From Agarophyton chilense (Eukaryota; Rhodophyta; Florideophyceae; Gracilariales; Gracilariaceae), in assembly GCA_030374765.1 (NCBI GenBank), contig JARGXX010000013.1:1116001-1180000 (forward strand): DNA of 64,000 nt, written 5' to 3'. The first letter of the stretch is position 1, and every line of letters begins with the position of its first letter. Of the stretch, positions 1 through 9,596 are shown piece after piece. Below the pieces are notes generated by a model that had not been told where the DNA came from, ran no database searches, and worked only from the letters and a program-made list of their open reading frames with translations. Position numbers and translations under genes: made by a program.

Positions 1-2640
1 TCCTCCCTTGCTCGTCGCCATCTCATTCAACCGCTCATGCGGGCCGCAAAGGAAAGCTATCATCGCACTTATCCGATTATTACGTTTGTACACTCTGCGT
101 GCGAAGCCGAAGATGCGGCTCGCCATCATTTTCTTGCTTCTTCCTCTCCTTCTGGAGAGAATGGTTCTACCGAGCACCCTGGTCGGAAGGACCACAATGC
201 GTCTCTCGATCGTCTAATTGATGTTTACAAGCGAATACAATGTACATCAAGGTCGCTCAAGTTGCGGGAGCCGTTGCTATCATCAAGAAGAGTCTTGTTC
301 AGCTTACTTGGCTTGCCGGATGAAGCAGCAAAAGCTCACATAGAGCTGGCAACGCTTGCGAGGGAAGGAGGAAACTTGAAGGCGGCGGCAGCCTCTGCAT
401 TTCGAGCTGTTATGACTGAAAATATTAACAGTGATGTGATCAACGCCGCCAGAGTAGAGGCTGCTCACATTCGCCATGCTGATGGGGACGTAGCTGAGGC
501 CGTTGTAACAGTAACAAGAGAAATTGAACGACTTAAAGCGATGGTGGCGGGCAACGCAAGTCAAAAACTGTCTTCTGAACAAAAGAGTGTGATACATGGT
601 CAGCTATGCACAGCATTGGTGTTGGCTGGTACATGGAGTGAAGAAATGCGGTACGAAACATCGGAAAGGATCTTGAGATATTACCAAGAAGCAGCGCGTT
701 ATGGAGCCGATCGCGAAGAGCCGTTCTATGCTCTTGGGAAGCATTTTGACTCCTTACTGCAAGCCGGCGCTAGCGCAGACTCTTCTACTACGTTGGGCGC
801 AGACATGGGCAGCAACAAGACGCGCCGCCGATCCGGGCCAAGTGGGTACTACTACGAAGGCAAGAGCGGTGAAAAGCATCATCAATACGTGCCCAAGGTG
901 ATCAGCAGTTTTGCAAAAGCGTTGACAAACGGCCACACACGCATCTTTGAAGCGTTACCACGGATGTTGACCGTATGGTTTGATTTTCATACTGCGTTAA
1001 ATGAGCCGGACACGGCGGGTGTGAGCGGCACGTATGAAGCGGAGGTGCTAAAGGCTATGCGGCAGGCAATGGACTCGATTGCGCCGTACATGTGGATGAC
1101 GGCAATTCCACAGCTGATGAGCCGAATTTTGCATCCGCGAAGGCAGGTTCGGGATGAGTTGCGAAATCTGTTGGCTACTATTGTTTGCTACTTTCCGGAT
1201 CAGAGCTTTTGGATGATTCTTCCATCGTCACAGCTCAAGAATCAGGAGCGGAAGAAGGCAACGGCGGACATTCTGAGCGCGGCGGTGATGCTGCTGAAGA
1301 AACGCAAGACGAAGGAGGCGCGGGAGCGTGCCAAGGCTTTCAAGTACCGCACGGCGGGCGCTCTTAACGTTCTTCGCTGTTTTGTGAGTATCTGCATGAT
1401 TCAGCTTCCAAAGGAGCTTCGAGGCAAAAAGGAAAAGTGCAGAAAAGAGTTTGCGGGACTAAGGAGGACGCTGAGGTCGAGGGATAACCCGAGGTTGATG
1501 GTTCCTACGTTGCAGTCCTTGACGGTGCAAGTTGGGGATGAAAATGGGGGCAGCAATGGGCGGCCGTTTGCGGCGGAGCCAGTGCGCATCGCGGACATTG
1601 AGGACGAGGTGCTGGTGATGAGCTCGCTGATGAGGCCGAGACGCATCAGCCTCGTCGGGAGTGACGGGGCGGAGTACCGGTACTTGGCGAAGAGAGAGAA
1701 TCAGGGGGACATGCGAAAGGACAGTCGGATGGTAGAGTTTCTGACGGTGGTGAACCGGGTGCTGTGCAGGGAGCAGGGGAGCAGGGGCAAGAAGCTGGGG
1801 CTGAAGACGTACGCGGTGCTGCCGCTGAGCGAGGAGACGGGGATGATCGAGTGGGTGAACAACCTGGAGGCGCTGCGCAACGTGGTGCGGTCGGAGCACA
1901 ACTGGGTGGGACAGATGCCGGACGCGTCGCACATCATGCGGCAGTACGAGCGGGCGGCGACGAAACGGCAGTTCTTGGAGGAGTGGGCGTTTGCAAAGTT
2001 CCCGGCGGTGATGCAGCGGTACTTTGTGCGACGATTTGGAGGGGGCGCGGATGGGAGGGCTTGGGTGGAGGCGCGCAACGCGTGGACGGAGTCGTGTGCG
2101 GTGTGGAGCATGGCGGGGTACGTAGTGGGATTGGGGGATCGACACGGCGAGAACGTGCTGGTGGAGAGCTCGAGTGGGCGGTGTGTGCACGTGGACTTTG
2201 CCATGTTGTTCGACAAGGGGCTGACGCTCAAGGTGCCGGAGGTGGTGCCGTTCCGACTAACGCGCAATATGGTGGGGGCGATGGGGGTGGCGGGGCACGA
2301 GGGGCTGTTCCGGGCGGTGGCGGAGACGGCGCTGCGGGCGATGCGGCGGAACAGCGAGGCGGTGGTGGGGGTGCTGGAGAGCTTCCTGCACGACCCGCTG
2401 GCGGACTGGCGGGGGGAGGGGGACGGGGAGGGGGACGGGGAGGGGGAGGGGGAGGGGGGAGGGGGCGGGAGCGCAGAGGGACGGGAGATGCGGGCGGCGG
2501 TGAAGGCGAAGCTGGTGGGGGTGGTGGACGCGTCGCCGCTTGCGCTGTGCGTGGGGGGGCAGGTGCAACGGTTGGTGCAGCACGCGACCAGCGTGGAGAA
2601 GCTGTCGCGCATGTACATCTGGTGGGCGGCGTGGATATGA
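1..2640 (+). CDS. ATR: ATR-type PI3K-related checkpoint kinase, C-terminal part (5' end outside window)
   Basis: ATR is the nuclear Ser/Thr kinase that senses single-stranded DNA at stalled forks. The frame is open from base 1, so the start lies upstream; the ATG at 37 is internal. The first ~500 residues are helical FAT-like sequence. The kinase domain follows: the 'GSDG' P-loop region near nt 1660, the 'IIEWV'-type segment ('MIEWVNNLEALR') near 1845, the catalytic 'GLGDRHGENV' near 2135 and the metal-binding 'HVDFAMLFDKG' near 2190. The FATC tail ends in 'MYIWWAAWI', close to the ATR form of this motif. The block 'MRKDSRMVEFLTVVN' also favours ATR over ATM or TOR. A Gly/Glu/Asp linker (nt 2409-2470) separates kinase and FATC and is unusual. 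No intron is needed in 2.6 kb. The gene converges on the GATA gene, whose stop codon is 309 bp away. Confidence 0.93.
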   Translation, partial: SSLARRHLIQPLMRAAKESYHRTYPIITFVHSACEAEDAARHHFLASSSPSGENGSTEHPGRKDHNASLDRLIDVYKRIQCTSRSLKLREPLLSSRRVLFSLLGLPDEAAKAHIELATLAREGGNLKAAAASAFRAVMTENINSDVINAARVEAAHIRHADGDVAEAVVTVTREIERLKAMVAGNASQKLSSEQKSVIHGQLCTALVLAGTWSEEMRYETSERILRYYQEAARYGADREEPFYALGKHFDSLLQAGASADSSTTLGADMGSNKTRRRSGPSGYYYEGKSGEKHHQYVPKVISSFAKALTNGHTRIFEALPRMLTVWFDFHTALNEPDTAGVSGTYEAEVLKAMRQAMDSIAPYMWMTAIPQLMSRILHPRRQVRDELRNLLATIVCYFPDQSFWMILPSSQLKNQERKKATADILSAAVMLLKKRKTKEARERAKAFKYRTAGALNVLRCFVSICMIQLPKELRGKKEKCRKEFAGLRRTLRSRDNPRLMVPTLQSLTVQVGDENGGSNGRPFAAEPVRIADIEDEVLVMSSLMRPRRISLVGSDGAEYRYLAKRENQGDMRKDSRMVEFLTVVNRVLCREQGSRGKKLGLKTYAVLPLSEETGMIEWVNNLEALRNVVRSEHNWVGQMPDASHIMRQYERAATKRQFLEEWAFAKFPAVMQRYFVRRFGGGADGRAWVEARNAWTESCAVWSMAGYVVGLGDRHGENVLVESSSGRCVHVDFAMLFDKGLTLKVPEVVPFRLTRNMVGAMGVAGHEGLFRAVAETALRAMRRNSEAVVGVLESFLHDPLADWRGEGDGEGDGEGEGEGGGGGSAEGREMRAAVKAKLVGVVDASPLALCVGGQVQRLVQHATSVEKLSRMYIWWAAWI
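2409..2470 (+). repeat. G-rich hexamer tract inside the ATR gene
   Basis: Repeated GGGGA(G/C) units encode a Gly/Glu/Asp run between the kinase domain and FATC. The + strand holds many runs of four or more G, so a G-quadruplex is possible in DNA or mRNA. Confidence 0.85.
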
Positions 2641-2760
2641 GTGATTAGCAAAATGCGACATACGGAAGTGGGTATTACGAAGGTTGGGGCGGAGGGGAGA
2701 TGGGAGCGGCGGCGAGATTGGGGGGGTGGGGGGAGGGAGATAACGGGGGGTAGCTGAGAA

Positions 2761-2816
2761 GGCGAGATGAGAAGGCGAGATGCAAAAGCGGAGATGCAAA
2801 AGCGGAGATGCAAACG
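2761..2816. repeat. 14-bp minisatellite, about four units
   Basis: Imperfect units of the type GCGGAGATGCAAAA lie in the short gap between the convergent ATR and GATA genes. They probably fall in 3' UTR sequence. Confidence 0.7.
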
Positions 2817-2836
2817 GGTGTGACGCGCGTGACTGG

Positions 2837-2838
<2 letters not shown>

Positions 2839-2867
<29 letters not shown>
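2839..2867 (-). repeat. Homopolymer run, 29 T (A29 on the minus strand)
   Basis: An uninterrupted run of 29 T. On the minus strand it is A29, starting 82 nt past the GATA stop codon. It may be a plain homopolymer or the tail of a retroposed mRNA (see findings). Confidence 0.95.
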
Positions 2868-2949
2868 CTTTGCCATTGCTGTGATTTGTTCCTAACTTTA
2901 GTAATAGTAATGCTACATGCAGCGCCGTGGGCGCGCTGCTGCTTGTTGC

Positions 2950-3672
2950 TCAAAGAGCGTTGTGCGCGTCGTGCGGTCCCACCGACAGGCAGAGGCGGAA
3001 GCCTTCTCCGCGCGCGGCGCGTTGTACGCGCGGGATGGGCGGCGGACTGGGGCTGGGGCTGGGCGCGTGCGTCTCGGTCACAAACACTGGCGGCGCGAAC
3101 GGCTCGCCGTCGCCACCTCCGTCGGGCGCGTCCGGCGCCAGCTCGCACGCGCCCGTCGGCGCAGGACTGGCGCTTGGCGTGCGCGATGGTACCGTTGTGG
3201 CCGTTGCCGTCGTTGTTGCTGATGGGGGCGATGATGACGGCGCTGGGGCGCGCGCGCGACGCGCCGGTGGAGCGGCTAGTGCGCCGCGGTGTACCACCAT
3301 CAAGCCGGAGAATACCGAATCGTAGCGCGCGCGCGTGGCGTCCGCTGCGCGAAAGACGGAGGCGGGGCGCGGGGCGGGCGGGGCGGCGTGTGGGGCGTGC
3401 GATGAGGCCGGTGGGGGACAAGACGGCGCTGTGGGTGAGACGGTGGTGGCGGTGATGGCGGCAGATGTGGATGATGGCACGCACGTGTCGACGGTGCGAG
3501 AGCGCTTTCGAAAGGCAGTTGAGACGTCGGATGGCGGTGCGCGTTTGGAACGCGCTATGAGAGAACCGGTCTTCTTCCAGCGCACGCCACACGCGTTGCA
3601 CAGCGTCTTGGGGCCGGCCGGACCGGCGCGCCACAGCGGCGTCTCAGTGGTGTGACAGTGCACGCAGCGCAT
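2950..3672 (-). CDS. GATA-type zinc-finger protein with N-terminal finger
   Basis: Predicted nuclear DNA-binding protein of 240 residues. A single GATA finger lies at residues 3-28: C-x2-C, 18 residues including '[15 protein letters not shown]', then C-x2-C ('CNAC'), followed by a basic tail ('GVRWKKTG'). The x18 spacing is the plant-like form. The start is the ATG at 3672. The frame stays open upstream to 4191, but that stretch is low-complexity and has no domain, so I treat it as 5' UTR. The rest of the protein is Pro/Ala/Ser/Thr-rich and probably disordered. There is no intron. The stop is TGA at 2950-2952. The target genes and the activator or repressor role cannot be read from the sequence. 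Confidence 0.85.
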   Translation of the reverse strand: MRCVHCHTTETPLWRAGPAGPKTLCNACGVRWKKTGSLIARSKRAPPSDVSTAFRKRSRTVDTCVPSSTSAAITATTVSPTAPSCPPPASSHAPHAAPPAPRPASVFRAADATRARYDSVFSGLMVVHRGALAAPPARRARAPAPSSSPPSATTTATATTVPSRTPSASPAPTGACELAPDAPDGGGDGEPFAPPVFVTETHAPSPSPSPPPIPRVQRAARGEGFRLCLSVGPHDAHNAL

Positions 3673-4369
3673 ATTCGAGGGAGAGAACGGGGGGGGGGAG
3701 GAGGGAAGATGGGGACGGCGTGGGGGCGGACGAAGAAGAGAGTGGGTGACGAGGATGGAGGAGCGAGGCGAAAGACCGCGAGACAAGGCATGCGTGTGGG
3801 CAGATGGGGCTGTGGCTGCTGCGTTCCAAGTGCGGACGCCAATGACAGGTGACAGCGCGCACCACACACGCGCGCGCTTTTTGCACTCTTTGCATGCGTT
3901 GCACTCGACGAGCTGTTGGTTGCCAGCGTGCGCGTGCGCGTTAGTGGCCACGGCGCGCGCATGCGCACCGAACACGTTGCTCTCGTGGCAACGTGTTGTT
4001 TTGTGCGCACACCGACTGTTGGTCCGCAAACAGTAGTAGGTTGGACTGGGCGAAATTACAACACGGCGCTGGACAGGTCCCTGCTTTAGGAAGAGATGCA
4101 GAAGGTGAAAAATAGCGACGCATTTGCACTGTGGCCGAGAAGATGCGCGAGAGAATGTACTATAGCAGCGGAGTGACGACCAACGCGTCATACATTTTGC
4201 AGAACGGGTTTGTAATTCTTTACGCTACACTCTGAAGCAAAAAGAAAGACAATAATGAGTCGACAACGAATGTCCAACAAACTACAATTGTTGCCATCAA
4301 AGCCCGACAGCTGGAGCAAATCGATGTCGCATCCGTTGCTTCGAAGAACAAATTGCCCAAAAGAATAAA
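3673..4369. other. Region upstream of the GATA gene, no gene seen
   Basis: The first ~500 bp are GC-rich with CGCGCG runs and short G runs, and probably hold the GATA promoter and 5' UTR. From about 4200 the composition turns AT-rich where the old retroelement begins. I see no supportable gene. Confidence 0.5.
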
Positions 4370-5768
4370 CAAGGTCTCAAAGTTTCTCCTTTGTCTTGGA
4401 AAATGAATGTAACGGAAATAGTTGTGGAAACAATGATCAACGGCAACTTAAGCAACACACGTTGTGTGGGAAACGTCACTGACGAGATGATTAGGACATG
4501 GCTCTATGAGAGATCCAAGATTTCTCAAATTAAATTCGTGTCGATCACTGGTACAAAATAATCAAGTACGCTCAGATGGACATGGGCATTGACGATGCAA
4601 AACGTCATGTGGACAGCCTGATTGTAAACTATCGCAAACAGTTGAGAGCCCATAGAAACACTGAAGCCATCACCAAAAACCGTGAAGTGGTTCTTAAGCA
4701 TGTTCCAGAGCGAGTTAAACCCCGTCGCTTTCAAGAGCATAAGAAGGGCATACTTCGGTTTTAATAACATTTTGACCTATAAAAAAGGGTTTCAGTGCAT
4801 ACCGTTCACGTTTAGCTGAAAAGACCGACAATTATAAGTACGTTTATCGCAACAAAGACGATGTTCTTAACTATTTTATCATTGCAATCAACGTGCAGCT
4901 AATTTCGTCCAATAATCGTAGAAAAATGATGAAGATACGAAACGTAATTTGAAACCGCGCAAAGAAGTGCCTTTATGTTTTAACACGATGAAATGCAATG
5001 GTAAAAGAAACTTCTCAGAAAGTTTCCGGACTCTAAACCTGAAGAAATTTAACTGTTTCTTAAGTCGTACATGGAAAGCAAGAAGAAGCAGAGAAACGCC
5101 AACTCGATAGAAAGAATTGGGGACAAGAAACATTCTCCTGACGAATAGTGTTCATCTAAAGTATTTGGTGCATTATTTTGCGACGTAAAGCTGGAGGCAG
5201 AAGTCACTGCGGATCAAGGAGCATCAGCTAATATCATGCCCAAAGAACTCTATCAGCATATCAGAGAGCAAATTGGTGTAGGTTCCGTCGAAGAATTAGC
5301 ACGTCAAGTCTCTTTTTATGTTTTCAACAAGGCAGGTCCTCCAATTTCGTGTAATCTCAAGATCACGGCGGATATAGTGTTAGAGATACGACATAGTAAA
5401 AACGTGATTCTGTGTGCGGTTTACTGGTTGATTGCGAATGGGAGCACATCAGGCATCGTCAAAGACACCCAGTTTCTGAGTGCCCTCGGGTGGAACAATC
5501 GCGTTCTCTTGGCCACTGTAATGTCTCGTGTCGGAAAAGATGTAGACATTTTGATACTACATGCTTCTTCAAAGGTCAAAATTGAGCGCGACAGAGACGT
5601 CAACAATATTTATATATATTTTGTCTACTCCCGGCGTCATGCACGGTATACACAACGACCTGGATGGCTGTGAGTATGATGAAGTCTATTTGAATGTTTG
5701 TGAGAACCTTAAAAAAGATACCAAAAGTGCGATGGACAAGTTGCTCAAAGATGACAGGACTAATAGCC
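4370..5768 (+). pseudogene. Old Ty3-like retroelement, left half (gag and protease remnants)
   Basis: Decayed coding sequence in several frames. A gag-like stretch runs from about 4400 to 4870 ('DSLIVNYRKQLR', then 'VVLKHVPERVKPRR'). A worn zinc-knuckle region follows near 4970 ('CFNTMKCNGK'). From 5161 a retropepsin-like stretch contains 'TADQGASANIM', in the place of the usual D-[ST]-G-A, and continues to about 5600. A linker to reverse transcriptase ('LDGCEYDEVYLNVCEN') runs up to 5768. The reading then breaks at the left LTR of element 1 and resumes at 17841, so this is one element split by a later insertion. Stops and frame shifts are numerous. No LTR of this old element was recognised. 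Confidence 0.7.
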
Positions 5769-5773
5769 TCTCA
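5769..5773. repeat. Target-site duplication TCTCA, left copy (element 1)
   Basis: TCTCA directly precedes the left LTR and recurs at 17836-17840 directly after the right LTR. A 5-bp duplication is normal for Ty3-type integrases. Confidence 0.9.
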
Positions 5774-6407
5774 TGTCGTATAGTGGCGGAAGGGCTGAGC
5801 TTTGAGGTTCTCAGTATACAACACTGACCTTGTAGTTGATGGATGCGAGGGATCATCGGCCATGCAGCTCCGAGCAAGCTACCATCTACGTGTGGTCAGC
5901 CACAATTAGCGTTTTCATGTACCTTCTGGTTGAGTAATTGTGAGTAATTGTAATTGTAATTATATTTATTTTAGTACAGTAGTGGAGTGGCTACCTGGCA
6001 CTGTAGCCAGTGCTGGCCAGGTCTCTGACACTAGGTCAGAGACCGTGCCTTTCTGGCACCTCCCGGGTGATCTGGAGAGTGCAGTCCACTGCATATAGGG
6101 AAATGCATCTCCCCCATTTTAATCTGATAAAGACAGGCATCACTTGGGTCACAACTATACCTTTTGGTTTATTGTTTCTCAACTACCACACAGGCTTTCC
6201 CGCGCGTCGACACCTACCATTTTTTACTTACACGGTATAGGCTAGTCGCCCCGCCGTTTTCCCTTGCGGGTTTTCACGGTGCCCTGTTACCATCGAGGTT
6301 TACTACGTCTACCTTCTAAGGTTGAGCTTCAACACGCTCCTTACGGCTGAGCGTCACTACGCTCCCGAGATAAGACAGTAGCATACCCCAGAGGTGATTG
6401 TACAACA
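5774..6407 (+). repeat. 5' LTR of element 1
   Basis: 634 bp, beginning TGTCGTATAG and ending GATTGTACAACA; near-copy of 17202-17835. It contains a hairpin (GGTCTCTGAC/GTCAGAGACC, 6020-6044) and two neighbouring GAGCGT...ACGCTC-type hairpins near its end. Confidence 0.95.
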
Positions 6408-6410
6408 TTT

Positions 6411-6426
6411 TGGTCTCCCGACTCAG
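6411..6426 (+). promoter_or_regulatory. Primer-binding site of element 1
   Basis: TGGTCTCCCGACTCAG lies three bases after the 5' LTR and starts with TGG, the complement of a tRNA CCA end. The same first 13 bases lie next to the 5' LTR of element 3. It implies a primer tRNA ending in AGTCGGGAGACCA. From memory the last ten bases match the yeast tRNA-Tyr 3' end; this is tentative. Confidence 0.75.
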
Positions 6427-6515
6427 AAAGTATTTTTAGGTTTCGTCGTACCTTCAAGGTTCACACGAGATTCCGAGAAGGTTTGAACGCTCGTACATCT
6501 ATTTTGTTTCAGTAA

Positions 6516-9500
6516 ATACCGCAAAGCAATACAGGATACCACTATTGGTCACAAATAGAACGAACTAACAGGAATACGCGTGGTGCGAGCGCCCCGCCAG
6601 GTCATAAAGGTCTTAAAGGAGCCCCATCGGCTCAACCGATACTGAAAACCCCTGAGGAGCTGTTCTGGCACCCTTTGGACAAAACCGTAAAGGTACATGG
6701 TCTGCCACCTATTGCAACGGAACCTCAAAGAGAATTACCATTTGAGGTTGCAGCGGAGGAGATATGGCCTCAGCTCGAAGAGCGAGCGAAACCGCTCGTC
6801 ACCCTAGCGGTCGAGGATGCATTTACCATAGATGAGAAGTCGGATACCTGGATGGTTCCGCCCTCAATGGACGTCGATGCATTTACCCGTATTGTGGTTG
6901 ACCGAGCAGCTCAAGAGCTGTCGGACAGGATGCCTGAAATGGTGAAACAGTATCTCTTTTCAAAAGCTAGAGACCATTTTTACTGCGCTGTGCAGGACCT
7001 TTGGGTTTCCGAGGGATTCGCAGAATCGCGACCTACACAGGTGAACATCGCAAAGCGCATACCACAAGGGGTGCACATGGGCCATTCCATCCATTCTAAA
7101 CACTAACCTACTGATATTGAGTACCTACAAGGTCCATGGCAGAGTCAAGAGGTCCCGGGGAAGGTAGATCCTCAAGACATTTATCTGCCACCAATTACTG
7201 GTTTCGTTCAAAAGGATACCCATGGCGGTGGTCCCTAGGACGATTCGTCAAACTCGTTGGATGAGCGACGGAGAAACCGAAAAGGGAAGAAGCGGAGGAC
7301 GAAGAGCTGAAAGAATCGAGAGGATGATTCAGACTGCGACTCGTCCGACTCCAGTTCCGATACGAGTTCATCGTCGGATGATAACCGTAAAGGTAATACG
7401 AAGATGAAACCGAACAGGTCGACGAAGAAGTCATCGAAAAAGAACCGAAAAGGTATAAAGCGATACAATGAGTCGCCCGACTCTGAGACGGACACCGAAA
7501 TGGACCTGGAGGTGCACCAACCGTTGAACGATATGTTCACCAAAGCGGTTGATAACAGGACTTTTCGATTGATCAACAAGTCTTCTGAATACACACCCAA
7601 GAGGTTGCTCAGAAGATTACTAAGCACCACAAGAAGCTCAGCTTCCAAATGGGTGACACAACCTTCAAAGATACGGATCCTATTGCGGTGATTGGGTTTC
7701 TACAGAAGTTCAAGCTCGCATGTGACCAAAATGGTTTTTCCGAGAGCGCTGCTATGTGGCTATTTCAGTTTTACCTAAAGTGTAGGACAATGCCCCCATG
7801 GGGGAAACCTACGAAGACGTCCGGATCTTCCTCTCACGAGGTAACCGGCGCGGTAGAGCCCTCCCAGGGATCGGCGCGCAATGCCGGGTGTAAGCCAGAG
7901 CCGAACCGTCGCGACGGGCGCAGGGAGGCTGAAAGAAGCCGAGAATATCCGCCGAAGCGGTGCTTGCGTATCCTCTGAGGAGGCAAAACCCACGAGAGTG
8001 GCGAGCACGACAGGTGTCAGTGCGAGCCGAAAGAGCGGGAATTGCCCAATGAAGGGGAGGAAAAGGGAAGGAAAATGGGAACGGAGGCAAGAGGGCGAGG
8101 TTGACCACGAGTTGCAAGAGGAGACTCGGGAATAGCCGGCACTGCCGGGTGTATCAAACCGTATACACGGGCGGAACCACGAAAGTGGGAATAGATACCC
8201 AACACACGAAGGCTGCTTGAACGTCCAAAGGGGTTGGGAAGCCGTGCACCACGGGAAATCCCTCCGTAAGGAGTTGTATATCCGCGCAAACGGTTCGACC
8301 CAGAGCCAAGATCTGGAAGACTAAGATCACCCTTGTTGGGGAGACTTTACTGGACCGGCGGCCGCGAGGCCGGCGGCCTAAGTACTGTAGTCATCGTAGA
8401 ATAGAATAAATAAAGTCTATCCTAAATAGCTAAATGTCCGTCTAACAAAAGGGGCCAATCTGGCGGCCACGTGTCGCGCGGGCGCTGTGGCCACGTGTAT
8501 GGCACCCGGTCCCGCCGGTGCATCACCGGCGTTCCGGCCATCGCCGTGAAACGGATTACTCCTACTCATAACGAGGTTGCACGCCGGAGGCTCCGGAAAA
8601 AACTTAAGTCCCCAAAAACCTCCCTGGAGGACGTTGCTCTTCATAAAGGACAAGCATACTACTTGCTGTAGGGTAGGCTCCGCGACAATACCTTAGTGAT
8701 GGATGAGGATGGCACAGAGATGTTGGAATCATACCCAGAAGTGGTCAATTTTCTTTTTGAAACATATGCCTCCGATGAGGTTATCCAAGGGGCTTATTCG
8801 GAACTCCTCGCCTACCACCAAAGGTCTGGGCAAAACGAATCGGTGTTTTCGCTCGCGCTGTGGAATCTGGCAACCAGCTGTGGTAATGTGTTCACTACCT
8901 CTCGGTTAAAATCGCTATTTGCCGACAAGGTCGACAAAGCGATCCGTTCCCAGGTACGCAACTACCTGGCCACTAACCGAAAGGTAGACTACAATGGGCT
9001 GGCTCTATACTCCCAGGGCCTTGGAGATACCTTTCGGCTGGGAAAGAGACCAGCCGTGCCTCCAACCTCGAAGGATAAATCGAAAAGGTCGGTCTTGGAA
9101 ATTGAAGACACAATAACCTCAGAGGGTAGCTCGCACATCGAAGTACCTACAGGGACCGCTTTCTACTTGGTAGCGACCCAGGGGCCGTTCTCGAAACCTT
9201 CGACAGTAGGAAATTGGTCGTCAACGCGTACACCAAACTCGGTACAATCGCCGCCAAGTTCGATGAGCTCGCAGAAAATGCAGGGAGCGAGCTCCCATAA
9301 CTCGCCACCCACATCCTACGCCACTGCTCCTACCAACCAGGCTTCGAAGCCTCGTTGGCTGGTTTTGTCTCGCGACAGACCATTTGGAAAACAATTGCGC
9401 TAACTTACCTCCAGGGATGAGAGACCAGTTGATTCAGGCTCGCATGCAGAATCACCAACGCCTCTCTAAATCTTCAACGCCAGCACCAGAGAGGTTCCAA

Positions 9501-9596
9501 CCCCGTACACCGGGACAGGCCAATACCATCGAGGAAACACCAAACTTTGACTCAACCCCTCCCGTACAGGAGGAAAACACCGAACGGTTGGCGTAA
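6516..9596 (+). pseudogene. gag: Element 1 gag, decayed
   Basis: Nucleocapsid/capsid gene of element 1. Frame 3 is open from 6516 with no early ATG; translation may have used another start or a spliced leader (TTTTGTTTCAG precedes it). The N-terminal part runs to a TAA at 7104-7106. The same frame then continues through two further stops into a Ser/Asp-rich, then Lys-rich stretch ('DSSDSSSDTSSSSDD'), much like the element 3 gag. A frame shift near 7600 leads into the capsid core ('VIGFLQKFKLACDQNG'). An 886-bp insert interrupts at 7787. The core resumes at 8678 ('FLFETYASDEVIQGAY') and another frame shift near 9390 leads to the final piece, which ends TAA at 9594-9596. I see no CCHC knuckle in what is left. 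Confidence 0.75.
7787..8672. mobile_element. 886-bp unclassified insert in element 1 gag
   Basis: Removing 7787-8672 together with one copy of the flanking GTAGG (7782-7786 and 8673-8677) rejoins the gag capsid frame exactly, so this is an insertion with a 5-bp duplication. It is GC-rich and rich in palindromes (for example around 8355-8380) with a direct repeat GGCCACGTGT (about 8465 and 8490). It has no convincing ORF, terminal inverted repeat or LTR pair. The family is unknown; the 5-bp duplication would fit a small LTR-derived or other non-autonomous element. Confidence 0.7.

Noticed and set aside
1459..2876. Long minus-strand frames opposite the ATR gene
   Set aside because: Shadows of GC-rich coding sequence: Arg/Pro/His/Ser-rich, no domain, while the + frame has clear kinase motifs.
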